DNA from: Beroe ovata
Taxonomy: Eukaryota; Ctenophora; Nuda; Beroida; Beroidae
Assembly: GCA_946803715.1 (NCBI GenBank)
Contig: CAMPET010000012.1
Coordinates: 284,976 to 307,717 of the forward strand
Direction: 5' to 3'
DNA length: 22,742 nt
Of this stretch, positions 1-9,767 are shown one piece after another. Position 1 is the first letter of the stretch. Each line of letters starts with the position of its first letter. The notes beneath the pieces are model-generated. The model made no database searches. It saw nothing but the letters and a program-made list of their open reading frames with translations, and was not told the origin of the DNA. The position numbers were made by a program, and so were the translations under genes.

Positions 1-38
<38 letters not shown>

Positions 39-66
39 CATTGACACACACCCACATTGACACACA
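1..66. repeat. (AC)n microsatellite at left edge
   Basis: Uninterrupted AC dinucleotide to position 32, then imperfect ACACA/TTGACACACA units to about 66. It lies in the receptor intron that follows the last visible kinase exon. Confidence 0.95.
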
Positions 67-272
67 AATTGTATAACAAGTTTAGCAGCTGGCTCACTCA
101 ACCACGACCTTCGTATGGTTAATGGAATATCAATCTGCCGTCACACGAGACAGCTGCTTGAGTGTAATCACGAAATTATACTCAAGTTTTCACTCATAAT
201 CACATGTAAACGGTGCGTAATTGTAAATTGTATTGATAATACCTATTTTGGGTGGGATGTGGGACCCGACCT

Positions 273-307
273 CCTAACGATTGTTAGGGCCCTAACGATT
301 GCTAGGG
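273..307. repeat. Two adjacent 18-bp units forming overlapping hairpins
   Basis: CCTAACGATT recurs at 273 and 291 (period 18). CCTAAC-GATT-GTTAGG (273-288) is a 6-bp stem with a 4-nt loop. Positions 283-296 are a perfect 14-bp palindrome, GTTAGGGCCCTAAC. A further CCCTA/TAGGG stem spans 290-307. Confidence 0.85.
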
Positions 308-324
308 GGAAATCCTTAACGGCG

Positions 325-356
325 GTACACTTCAAAGTGTGCACTATGAAGTGTAC
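325..356. repeat. 9-bp-arm inverted repeat
   Basis: GTACACTTC (325-333) is matched by its reverse complement GAAGTGTAC (348-356). The 14-nt spacer itself contains AGTG-TG-CACT, so a longer bulged hairpin can be drawn. No coding role is apparent; it could be the end of a small non-autonomous element. Confidence 0.8.
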
Positions 357-520
357 AGAATTACCATTCTGTGTTGCCCCATGTTGCCCCATGTTGTGTG
401 GGTGTAGGTATTATGCGAGACATAATAAACAGGATGGAAAGTACTCACTAAGACACAACTCAAACCACAAGTTTAACAGAAGAACACTTCACCGTTAATC
501 ATCGCGGTACAACTACTCAC

Positions 521-3151
521 CACTAGTACAATGGTAATTATTCCCGTTGGCGTTGAGAGTCCCACTAGTGCCCCTTATTTCACTGTGTAGGAATGTGAGA
601 CCGTTTGCTATCGATATCGCAAACACCAACATGTCGTAGTTGTTCAGCGTGTTCTGGGACAGAAAGTCGTAGAGCGATCCCAGCTCGTGGTACTCCGTGA
701 TCAGCCACAATTCTGTCCAGTTACCTGGTCAAATGGACAGGAGTTAGTGGACATGCATCAGCGTCCAACGTCCGGTATTATATTGCGCGGGGGTTCCTGT
801 ACCTGTATTATTGTTCAGGGTACGATTCATGGCTAGACCTTGTATTCTACATTCCTTTATACTGTCTAATATTCGGTGTGTTATTCTGTCAGACTGTATG
901 CTCCCGGTCACGTATAGAGACGTGATAATATATATTCCACTGATAAATCAAGGGCAGGAGAAATAATTGGAAACTGCCATACTCTCACAGAATATTGCGC
1001 GGCAATTTATCGCTAGGGTATACTACACGATTATCAACTGGTCATGTGTTTGGGTGAACAGCACTATCACAGTTTTCTATATAATTCAGCATGGTGGGGA
1101 GATATGGGAGATATGGAGTCCATGAGGAAGTTAACCGTGTGCGGCTGTTGGAACAAAGTGGCGTGCAGTGTTCTAATAGTGGCGTGTTGAGGGTAACAGC
1201 TTGTCGGCATTAGTCGTTAGTCACGGTCCAGTCACAGTCTGGATGTGTGTGTGTGTGTGCACTGCATATTCTCTCTATTTAATTACATCAATGTAGTAGA
1301 AGGGAGAGGTGTATTGTGCGCAGGGTTGCCTCAAGACAATAACTATTGTTTGTGAGCCCGCACTGCGCCCCACAACCCAGTCTGTCCCAATCACAGCTCC
1401 CAACCGGATAACATGTGCAACAGAAATGTGGTGCGCGCGCCTCACACTCATATCTCCTTTCCAATATCCTACACTATCATCTATCCGGAGTTCATGAACT
1501 TGATAAATTCAACTTATAGCCTGAGTTAATTACATTACTCGCGATAAGTTGACAAATTCGAAATTCCACAATGATGAGAAGACCGGACTTGTCGATATAG
1601 AAAAAACTGACCCTTATCCTTGTTGTCTGCCGCAATGAAGCCCAGTATGTTCTCATGCCTCATGAGGGCTGTGCGGTAAATGTCCATCTCACGGGACCAC
1701 GACTTCTCATCACGAGATGCAAATATCTTGACAGCAACGTTGTCACCTCTGAAACTGCCTCTATGTACCTGGAGAGGGGAAATGTGGGTGGGAATTACTG
1801 ATGCAACCTTGTGTAGAAACTGTTACCATCAATGCGTTAGTATCAAGTAGCACTCACCTCACCAAAGCGACCTTTGCCAATACACTCGATGAGCGTAATT
1901 TGCCTTGCTATGGTTCGCAAGTTTAACCGACGTTCACTGTTATAACCGGACCCTGACAATGTCTATATTAGGATCAGCTTCCAATATCAAATCTCAACAA
2001 GTTATCTACTAACCTAGTAACCGTGCTGCAATGTACCATAAATGTTCATGATAAGATCGACTTACCGCTTCCAAAACTGCTGGAAAGGTCAGGGTGATTG
2101 AAGTCTTTGGGAGTGACTCCCGGGGTAAAGGGATAGTCTGTATGAGGTGTCAAGGAGTAGTCCTTCTCCGGCATGTAGTGACACCTCTTGTACACTAAAA
2201 CTGGTAAGATGAAAATATGTTACTTATCCTGGTAATAGATATCCAATTGATATAAACACTCAATAATATCTTTAATATTATTCTCACAATAGTTCTTCTC
2301 ATCACTTTGGTGCTTTCCGTTTCTTACTTACCAAGAAGCACAGAGATGGCGAAAAGCACTGTTACTGTACCCATAAGAATATATATCAGTCCCAATTCAT
2401 CCTCCGGACTGTTTTTGTCAGAGTTTTTATCGTCATCTGGTCCGACTGAAATTGTTTAATAAGATTCTATTCACAGACAGGTTGGTTAACATTCAAACAG
2501 AAACACATACATATCTGCTATTTGTTACTCACTAGGAATGGATTCTATGTAAACCCCATCTGTTGACTTAGTTTGCATTTCCGAAAGTGAATGCAAGTTA
2601 TCAGGTATTTTTTCCATACTATTGCAAAATTCATCATTACAGCATTCTATTTTGAAGGGCCTGTCTGTTTGTTCACTGAAAACAATTTGGCATATCATTC
2701 CAAAAATCTTGACGAAAACAGTCTTCAAAATTGAAGAACAATTCTAATTTGTTGTTCCTAAAATCTTGATGACTTACGTCTTGCATGCAAGAATTGCTTG
2801 ATTAGTGCAACTTCTATAAGTGTACAGCTGGTTAGCCTCATTCAAACTCCACTTAACAAAGCATCTAGTGTTGTTGTTACTTGTGTCTATACTACAATAG
2901 TGTCTCTTGCATGTATCACAGACACATTTTCGAAGTGTACTAGGCCTGTTTTCTGAAAATAAAGTACTTTTTATCAATTATGTAAACATGTGATTCATAA
3001 AATAGAAAGCTTAATGACACGTTCAATCAACTTTGTAACTAAAATCCTAACAATAATGGAAGAAAGTTTATAATCTGTGTTTAACAGACATACCTTCAGC
3101 AGAAATTAACCATATGTGAACCAAAAATATTGCTAGAAGCCTCCACTGCAT
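521..3151 (-). CDS. TGFBR1: TGF-beta/activin type I receptor Ser/Thr kinase, 5' exons (3' end outside window)
   Basis: Single-pass receptor that phosphorylates receptor SMADs after activation by a type II receptor. Eight exons fit with GT-AG junctions and matching phases: 3094-3151, 2778-2952, 2533-2675, 2332-2445, 2066-2194, 1858-1952, 1612-1768, 521-724, giving about 358 residues. The ATG at 3149-3151 opens a signal peptide ([20 protein letters not shown]). Exons 2-3 are the activin-receptor ectodomain, with a CxCxxCxxxxC start and a closing [10 protein letters not shown]. Exon 4 holds the membrane span (about residues 143-164). Exons 5-6 hold a serine/glycine GS-like box (SSSFGSGSG) followed by RTIAR. 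The glycine loop is GKGRFGE and the catalytic lysine is in NVAVKIF (about residue 252). Exons 7-8 give [11 protein letters not shown] then [12 protein letters not shown] and [11 protein letters not shown]. The NKDxGxW L45 loop resembles ALK4/5/7, the SMAD2/3 branch, rather than BMP receptors. No catalytic HRD, DFG-equivalent or C-lobe exon is found in 1-520, so those lie outside. Family assignment is very secure; the exact paralogue is not. Confidence 0.93.
725..1611 (-). other. Intron 7 of the type I receptor gene
   Basis: 887-nt intron between donor GTCAGT (minus strand from 1611) and acceptor CCAG ending at 725. It contains a short (GT)8 run at 1244-1259. No conserved exon or RNA gene was recognised. 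The 62-codon open frame on the plus strand at 1309-1497 has no recognisable similarity and is taken as chance. Confidence 0.75.
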
Positions 3152-3725
3152 GTTCACTTGACAACACTCAGCATCATTTAGTCTAGATTGAATAACGAAA
3201 GGAAAAAATTTAATCTCTAAATAGTATTCATGGCTAAAGAAAGGTAATGAACACTTCCAGATAGTACCTCTGCAACACAGGAGGATCTTTCATATATTTA
3301 CTGCCATGATGAGCAGTAAATAGACCTTGTATAAGGATAACAACAAGCTGCAAGTCAAAATTGAGTTAGAAAATATTAGAAAATTTAAGAGTTTGCAACC
3401 TTTTGGGCTAAACATTGATAACCCCATGGGGATCAAACTAGGTGCCCATGATTGATTTTTATCTTATTTTTAATCCTATTTGAGCGATAGATTTTTAATA
3501 TCCTAAGATTTAAGACTTTTTGAAATATTAATTGCATATTGAACTTTTGTTACAATTTCAATAAATCTCTTTTCACTAACTGTAAATGTTCAGACAGCTG
3601 ATAAGGCGAAACATGTCCTGTTTTAACCTGTGTATTTTACTGCTTGACCGAACAAAGCTCTGTGTTCATGAATACAATCGAGCAGAAGTCAAACAACTGG
3701 TCAGCAGTCAAATATAATTATTTTT

Positions 3726-3795
3726 CAGTGCCAATTTTGTGAAAGGGTAGATTTGTTTCCAAATGCTCCTTCGTAAAATTTTTGTTTCTAGAGTG
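3726..3795 (+). repeat. Dispersed repeat, copy 1 (internal part)
   Basis: This shares an ordered series of blocks with 7270-7338: CAGTGCCAAT, then GAATTTGTTT-like sequence, then AAGTGCTCCTTC-like sequence, then AAAATAT(G)TTTC. The copies are diverged but collinear over about 70 bp. A third related copy lies inverted at 5276-5311. Confidence 0.6.
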
Positions 3796-4445
3796 TATCA
3801 GGTGAAGTCAACTTATGCCTATGTTTGACTCAAGAAATTGGAATTTCATAAATAAATAAAAACGCACACATGCAACAATTGAATTGAAAGGCTGTTGTTA
3901 GAGAGTTATAAAACATGTCACTACTTCAGTGAGACATAGAATAGTCAGTTGATTGTTATAAGTATCTTATAGTAGATGTACTAAGCAGAGATAATAAATG
4001 AAATACATAAAAGGATAATGGTTTCTTAAATTTCTTATCTAACAAATTAATTTTATTTCTAGTATCAATGTCATAGTAGCTGAAGATGAGGAAAATATTT
4101 CGACAATAAGCTTAGCTCGTTTCATTGCCTCCGTCGCATGAACGAAACAATGAAAGTGTAACTGTCCAATGGTATCTAACCATCTCAATTCTCTAAAACA
4201 CTGGAAAGAAACATTTGCAACCATACGTGTCGGAATCTTATGTTCAGAAACATGTCATGTTATACATCATTCAGAAGTTTTAATGATCTTTTCTAGTCGA
4301 ATGATATCAAATTCAGCTCAATTGGATAAATGTGCACGAAGTTAGGGCCCCTGAAGTGCCCTGAAATGTGGAAAATGGGCTTCTTTTCAATGCCCAGTAA
4401 AAATGTGTTTTTTTCATTTTTCGTCAAAGTTATTTTGCTTGTTTA

Positions 4446-4557
4446 CGATCGGCCGCGGCCCCAATTTTGCGCGCGCGCCGCGCCCTCAACGCTCAACCTG
4501 ATGCGCGCGCGCCCCTCACCCGACGCCCCTAACGCTCACTGACGCTCGCCGCGCCGC
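4446..4557. promoter_or_regulatory. Isolated GC- and CpG-rich block
   Basis: About 110 bp, very rich in CG dinucleotides (runs of GCGCGCGC, GGCCGCGGCC, CCGCGCCGC), set in AT-rich DNA. AACGCTCA occurs twice. It is 1.3 kb upstream of the receptor start codon. It could be a CpG-island-like regulatory segment or part of a repeat. No gene is seen beside it. Function is inferred only from composition. Confidence 0.35.
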
Positions 4558-5142
4558 TTTGCAGCTTGCGTCATAAGGCCTGGCATCGCCAAGCAAAACT
4601 TGTTTAGTTTTCACACCATTTTGTTTTTTTTGCATATTTTTACATAAAATTATAGGCTGGCCAAGTCTAAAATTAAGCTATAATTATCAGATCACGCGTT
4701 GAAATTTGTTAAACACTGCAACTGTACGATGTACTCTGCGCCGCGCGCACGTAAATGCGAATTCGGTGAATTTGCAAAATATGATGCACGAAATTAAATT
4801 ATTTAAACAATAATTGTCTCGGTGTATCGGGATAATAATTGTTTTGGTGTATGGGGATAAAGGAAAATTTGCTCTGTGTATTATAAACATTAGATACATA
4901 GTGTTTCCAATATAAATTCAAATCATATAATTGAATGGGATGTATTGATGGACAATTGATCATTGTTATGACTTTGTTGTTGTTGTTGTTGATGTTGCCA
5001 ATACATGCTGTTCATCCCTTTCGCAATGTTTTGGCGTCGGTTAGGTTATGGAAAACTCTCCTCTCAATAGTCAGAAGAAGGGAAAAAGGAGCAGTCAGAA
5101 GCTATGCTGACTTTGCTAGTATAGTATCTTATATATGTTATA

Positions 5143-5311
5143 CTAGAAAACCCGTAAAGTGGACGTGAAACACTACCCTTGGAAAGACAACAGGACATTA
5201 CTTTAGAACAACAGCTAAACATGACCTGTGATCAAAATCCAACATACTTATTTGAACCCATGATTTTCTGAAGGTCCAAGGAGCACTTGATCACAATTCA
5301 GCCATTTCTTC
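5143..5311 (-). repeat. Dispersed repeat, inverted copy with conserved terminus
   Basis: Positions 5143-5173 match the reverse complement of 7453-7483 at 29 of 31 bases by eye (terminus CTAGAAAACCCGT, then AAGTGGACGTGA). Positions 5276-5311 match, in reverse complement, the AAGAAATG...AAGTGCTCCTT block at 7281-7315. The middle is diverged. This is consistent with a small non-autonomous element in opposite orientation to the glypican-intron copy. Confidence 0.65.
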
Positions 5312-6278
5312 GAATTAAAGCATAGAAAATGGTGCTCGCCCGGTTGTCCAACTTTCGTTTATGGTTTCAATTTGTGCAGTGTATTGTTTTTGAAAAATAA
5401 CGTCGTATTTTACCATGAGTCGAAAATAATAACTGCAGAGCAGAAGCAACAACTGCCGTCTGTCAACTCAAGAAAAAGTCGACTTTTGCTCAAATTAGAA
5501 CCTTGCATTCATCCCATCAACCAAAACTAAAACGGTATCAAAGCACAATCATCAGAATTGAGCTCCCAGATCACTATTATATTACAGTAGTAGCTCGTAT
5601 CCATGGCAACGCGCACTTTAACTTCAAAATCAGCATGTGTATTTAGTGACGAACATAAAATCAAACAAACAACCAAATTATAATATAGATTATTATTATC
5701 TGCTTCACATGATTGAACATTTTAGTTAATGAGACAAAGTCAATTGAATATATAACCCTAACATTTCACAGATCTGCTGATGGTTTCAGGGCATCAGTCT
5801 TTTCTCTAGGATTTCCCCTTGTGGCCAGTGTATTCAAATTTCATTGCATTAAGAGAATATTTGAAACTGGCGGTGCCTTTTGTTGTACTACTGTCAATAC
5901 TTGTATGCATATGCTTTTCATATGAACCTCACCCAGTTTGAATGAATAAATCTCATTATCATTCATTTATGTTGAAGTCAAAATATGAATCAACATTCAA
6001 CAATTAAAATTGTTATATACAACACAATTAGCTCCAACAGAAAAGAATAAAATAAATTAAATAAATAGTTCATTGACAAGGCATGCTTTAATTGGGTCAG
6101 TGATGAGTGTTATAGTCATGGAATATTGTAGACCAATATTCTATTGCAGTTTTGGCACATATATGGATGAAAGACTTGATGGTTATCCTTTGCAGCTTGA
6201 TTGATCTTGCCTTGGATTTTTGGTCTTGGCAAAAGCATTTGCTAAGTTCCTTGAGGAAGTCAGTTTATCACACCAAAA

Positions 6279-9200
6279 TCAGAGTAGTTGGAGTAATAAA
6301 CTAAGTGCCACTAGTGTTGAACCACCTAAAGTGAAGATTCTGAGGCTTCCACTGAACATGGCATAACTATCTGGAATCGGCATATTGGACCTCTGATCCC
6401 TAACTTTNACCATATAGCAACAGGGCAAAAATGCCGTGATAAAGATACATGATAGGTACAAACAGAATTTGCGAGTTCATAATAAAGACTAGGGGACCCG
6501 TTCAGAGTGCGTGTGCTGAATACCAAAAGGTGATATGGGTGGAGATAGCTTAGACATCTGAAAAACCACCCAGAATTAACCGCTTACCCGGCTCAAACTC
6601 TCAAAATCCCTATTATAATTTGGCATTCTCTCTTTTATTATTATTATATTTTTTGTGCGTAGCATCGTACTGCGTGTTGCTATGGTAGTGTATGAGTTGC
6701 ACGTGCAAAAAAAGTAGCATGTAGGCTCATTTCTTATGGTGCTGTTTCCATTACGTTGCTCTCTGCCTGTTGATAGGAGAGACAAGAGTTGCACGTGCAA
6801 TTTTATGACAGTCAGATCTCACCAATATTGTTTCTGTTTTGCACTGAATCATGGCACACATACTGAGTGACCCGTTGCTGTGCTCGGTCTTGATCTGGAA
6901 TCAGGATTAAAGCTACTTCATTCGACATCTTTCACAATACGTTAGTCGTTAAATTATCATTCATGCATTGGTGTTCATTCGGGACTTCTTGGCGGGCTCC
7001 CTAGTCCATGGACACGTGCTACTACTGTAATAGTGAACTGGGAACTCATTTCTGATGATGGTGCTTTGATAACACTGCTCTTTCTGTTCTTTTTCACTTT
7101 TGAGGAACAATGCACATTCTGATTTGAGCAATTATTCTACACAATATAATCTTGTGTTGCTGCATCTGCACTGCAAGTATTTTTTGACTCGCAGCTAAAT
7201 GCGTCATTTTGTCAACAGACACTATGCAACTTGGAACAAAAGCCAAACAATGGGGCAAGCATCATGCCACAGTGCCAATCAGAAGAAATGACGAATTTGT
7301 TTACAAGTGCTCCTTCATAAAATATATGTTTCGAGAGCGAACTTGAGACATGACGTCCAGTCAATCTCAATACTTCAATCGATAGGACAACGCATCATTG
7401 TACTGTTTTTGATTTACATAGTGTTGTTGTATCCGATATGGCTCAATGGGAAGTGTATCACGTCCACTTGACGGGTTTTCTAGTACATGCATAAGTTCAT
7501 TTCATGATATGTAATAAGGGGAGTAATTTGGCCATTGTTAAAACTTACCTTCCCTATAACTTGTTCAACTTTTGTGGCATAGTTTTGTACTGCTGTTTGT
7601 GCATTCCCATATCTCTTAGTATGTGATCTTGTGGGCTCCTCCGGATTGTAATTTGTATCTTCCCCAGAATAGTTACTAACCCAGCAATTACTGTAAATTT
7701 ATAAGCTTTTAAGTCTAATGAAGGTACCTATCTAGTGGTAATACTAATATGCATATATTTTGACCATTTGAACATTAACATATGAAATTTGATGTAGCTT
7801 ACTCAGTGTCAGTCTTTGATGCAGATTTACAAGCTGAGTGTTCAAGACTCATCATATTGAAGTAACCACCAAACATTGACTTCAAAACTTCACCCTCACT
7901 TATTTCATTTCTTTTGGTCAATCTCATGGATTCAGTGATAGGAGTTGCAATTGACCTCTTCTCTAGCTTGCGGCACTGATACAGGAAAAATTCAATTGAA
8001 ATTCAAATTATGGGAGATATTAATGGACTGACATTTGAATAGTGGTTCAAAGGTGGCTGCTTTTAGGCAGTATGGCTTTTCAGGTCTAACTCACCTTCCT
8101 AAAGTTAACATTCAGCATACTTGACATGATGTCATTTGTCAACTCTTGCACCAAGTTTGGGCCAACCAACTCATTTGGATCTATTTTAATGTCCTTCATC
8201 AGCATCATTGCATCAACTAAGTTTGTTATGCTAGAAGGAATAAGGGTATTTCCAACATTCGCCTTTCAACTTGGTTAAAGTGAAGAGAAATTTTCCTCAT
8301 GGGGTCTCATTTGAAAAGTTCAGTTTACCTGTCAACCCAAAGTTTCCATGACATCATGAGTTCCTGAGCATTTCTGAGGCAATTGTTTGCTGAGGCAATT
8401 GTTTGCTGAGGCCATACAAGCTGAGTTGCATGGTGGTGGCATCCGTATGCCACATTGTGTACAGGCAAAGAGTTCGCCATAGCTGCAATCTTCTGGAAAC
8501 TCAGAGTTTGTAATTTCGTTTATCAATGACTCCACTATGGAAAATCCATAGCCAAATGTTCTTGGTGGTTCCAGTATTTCTGAAAATTACTTAGAATAAA
8601 ATTTTAAAAGTAGGGTATTGATGCTTTCTTTTCTATTTCATCATCTTTTAGGATTCATGGCAAATGAAACTGTTTCCGAAATATGTCTACCTACCCTCAA
8701 CTACAGTTGCTATTTGTGTGAATGACTTTGTTGCATGTGTCCCAAGTTCTCTTATTAGACATTCTGTCATTTCTACCAAATCTTCATCAGCATTCTCATT
8801 AAACACAACTTGACTGCCAATTACCTTGGGAGAGTTGTTACCCATAAATAAATCAACCAATATATCAGAAATAACTTAATAACAAGGAATATACTTTCCT
8901 GTGGTTTATTAATATCTGATAACAAATAGCAAGTTTACATTACTCACAGCCACTTCCACTGTTAGCTCATATGCTGTTATTTCACCAAGTGTATACTGCC
9001 AGATAACATCAGCTATTTGTGATATGTCAACCATGTCTCTCGCATCAGCAGGTACTAGCTCTATCATCATATCCTTCATCTGAACTGTTATTGACACCTG
9101 TTACTTGCTAGACCTTCATACCAGTATACCAGTAAGCTAAACATCTACCAACATACAAGATGACCCCTATTGAATTTAATTTCAACGCATTGACAATTGG

Positions 9201-9767
9201 ACATTGGACATTACCTGCTGTCATATCCTTTATTGACTGCAAAGTCCCTCTCAGAGCTTGTGCTTCCTTCAGGAGGACATCTCTTAGCTTGCCTTCTGAA
9301 AGCTTCTTCAAGTCCTCCTCAGCTTGTAGAGAACAGCATGTTCGTGATAGGGGACACTTTCCTAGAGATGACAATCATGACATCATTTCTTATGCAATGC
9401 TATCAGTTCGCAACCAATAGGTATATCACATTAAACTGATGGTATCATGCAATTATGATAGAATCTACTCAAACTCATCAAGAAGGCAGATCTTACCGTC
9501 GGATTCCTTTATCGGTCTCCTTGGTATGACTACCTCAGGGTACTCTCGCTTCAGGTCTATACAACCAGGCGCTCCTGAAATTCGATTCACTGATTTAGAA
9601 TATCTGAACCACTAGCTTTATGCTCTAACAAGAGTGTTGACGCGGCCGAATGAATATCAGAGTGAAAGAGAAAAAGAACGAACTAAAAAGTTTTACGGCA
9701 CAAGTCAAGTTGGAAACTAACCTTGGGATCTAAGCAGTTGAATTATGAATAAGAATATGATGAGCAT
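6279..9767 (-). CDS. GPC: Glypican (GPI-anchored proteoglycan core), frame broken by duplication in exon 6
   Basis: Cell-surface heparan sulfate proteoglycan core. Eleven exons with matching phases: 9722-9767, 9497-9574, 9215-9361, 8948-9084, 8695-8824, 8329-8579, 8095-8230, 7803-7975, 7549-7690, 6823-6894, 6279-6392. The ATG at 9765-9767 opens a signal peptide (MLIIFLFIIQLLRSQ). Diagnostic blocks are KCPLSRTCC (exon 3), MKDMMIEL (exon 4), NADEDLVEMTECL (exon 5), CSYGELFACTQCG then PPPCNSACM (exon 6), NLVDAMMLM (exon 7), a dibasic KR-SI aligned with the family convertase site (exon 8), NCW (exon 9) and CAMIQC (exon 10). Exon 11 ends in a GPI-type hydrophobic tail, TLGGSTLVALSLLLQLL. Exon 6 carries an extra 16-bp copy (8374-8405). 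As written the frame meets TGA at 8334-8332 after about 261 residues; with one copy all phases agree and the product would be about 469 residues, close to family length. Exons 10 and 11 are the least certain. The only acidic-flanked Ser-Gly is in YSGED of exon 9. Confidence 0.9.
6393..6822 (-). other. Glypican last intron with two E-box palindromes and the unresolved base
   Basis: 430-nt intron. GAGTTGCACGTGCAA occurs at 6694-6708 and again at 6786-6800; the core TTGCACGTGCAA is a perfect 12-bp palindrome with a CACGTG E-box. The only N in the window (6408) lies 16 nt from the proposed acceptor. A donor-like GTAAGC at about 6590 (minus) leaves open an extra small exon, but no good acceptor was seen for it. 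Confidence 0.55.
7270..7483 (+). repeat. Dispersed repeat copy within glypican intron 9
   Basis: The left part, 7270-7338, is collinear with 3726-3795. The right end, 7453-7483 (CACGTCCACTTGACGGGTTT, then TCTAG), is the inverted counterpart of 5143-5173. It occupies part of the 654-nt intron 6895-7548. No open reading frame or clear terminal inverted repeat was seen, so it is an unclassified non-autonomous element. Confidence 0.6.
8374..8412 (-). repeat. 16-bp tandem duplication disrupting glypican exon 6
   Basis: On the plus strand CTGAGGCAATTGTTTG occupies 8374-8389 and again 8390-8405, followed by a partial third start, CTGAGGC. Sixteen is not a multiple of three, so the second copy shifts the frame. 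Using a single copy, the minus strand reads CLRNAQELMMSWKLWVD, which fits the family block following the CLAN-like motif, and the exon then ends in phase 2, as exon 7 requires. Confidence 0.93.

Larger units (their letters stand above)
1..520 (-). other. Partial intron of the type I receptor gene, no exon seen
   Basis: The donor GTGAGT lies at 520-515 on the minus strand, so everything to the left is intron. I looked for the next kinase exon (KPAIAHRD) on the minus strand and did not find it. The stretch holds the CA repeat, short hairpins at 273-307 and an inverted repeat at 325-356. Confidence 0.7.
3152..6278. other. Intergenic region between receptor 5' end and glypican 3' end
   Basis: About 3.1 kb, mostly AT-rich, with no convincing coding exon on either strand. 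It should contain the receptor promoter (right of 3151) and the glypican 3' UTR (left of 6279). A minus-strand ATTAAA at 6092-6087, about 190 nt past the glypican stop, is a possible poly(A) signal. It also holds dispersed repeat copies at 3726-3795 and 5143-5311, a CpG-rich block at 4446-4557, two diverged copies of a roughly 25-bp unit at about 4810-4862, and a short GTT run at 4974-4991. Confidence 0.7.

Noticed and set aside
283-296. Head-to-head TTAGGG/CCCTAA as an interstitial telomere fusion
   Set aside because: There is only one unit on each side, which is better explained as part of the local 18-bp repeat.
3598-3612. CTGATAAGGCGAAAC resembling a hammerhead ribozyme core
   Set aside because: The invariant G of CUGANGA is A, no stem II can form in the three intervening bases, and no matching stems I/III were found.
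4935-5168. 77-codon plus-strand frame with a signal-peptide-like leucine run
   Set aside because: The hydrophobic stretch comes from a GTT simple repeat and the frame ends inside the dispersed repeat terminus. There is no supporting splice or family evidence.
6576-6800. Minus-strand frame ending in a GTAAGC donor as an extra glypican exon
   Set aside because: The upstream sequence is purine-rich with no credible acceptor, and the peptide does not resemble the family. It is kept only as a remote alternative.
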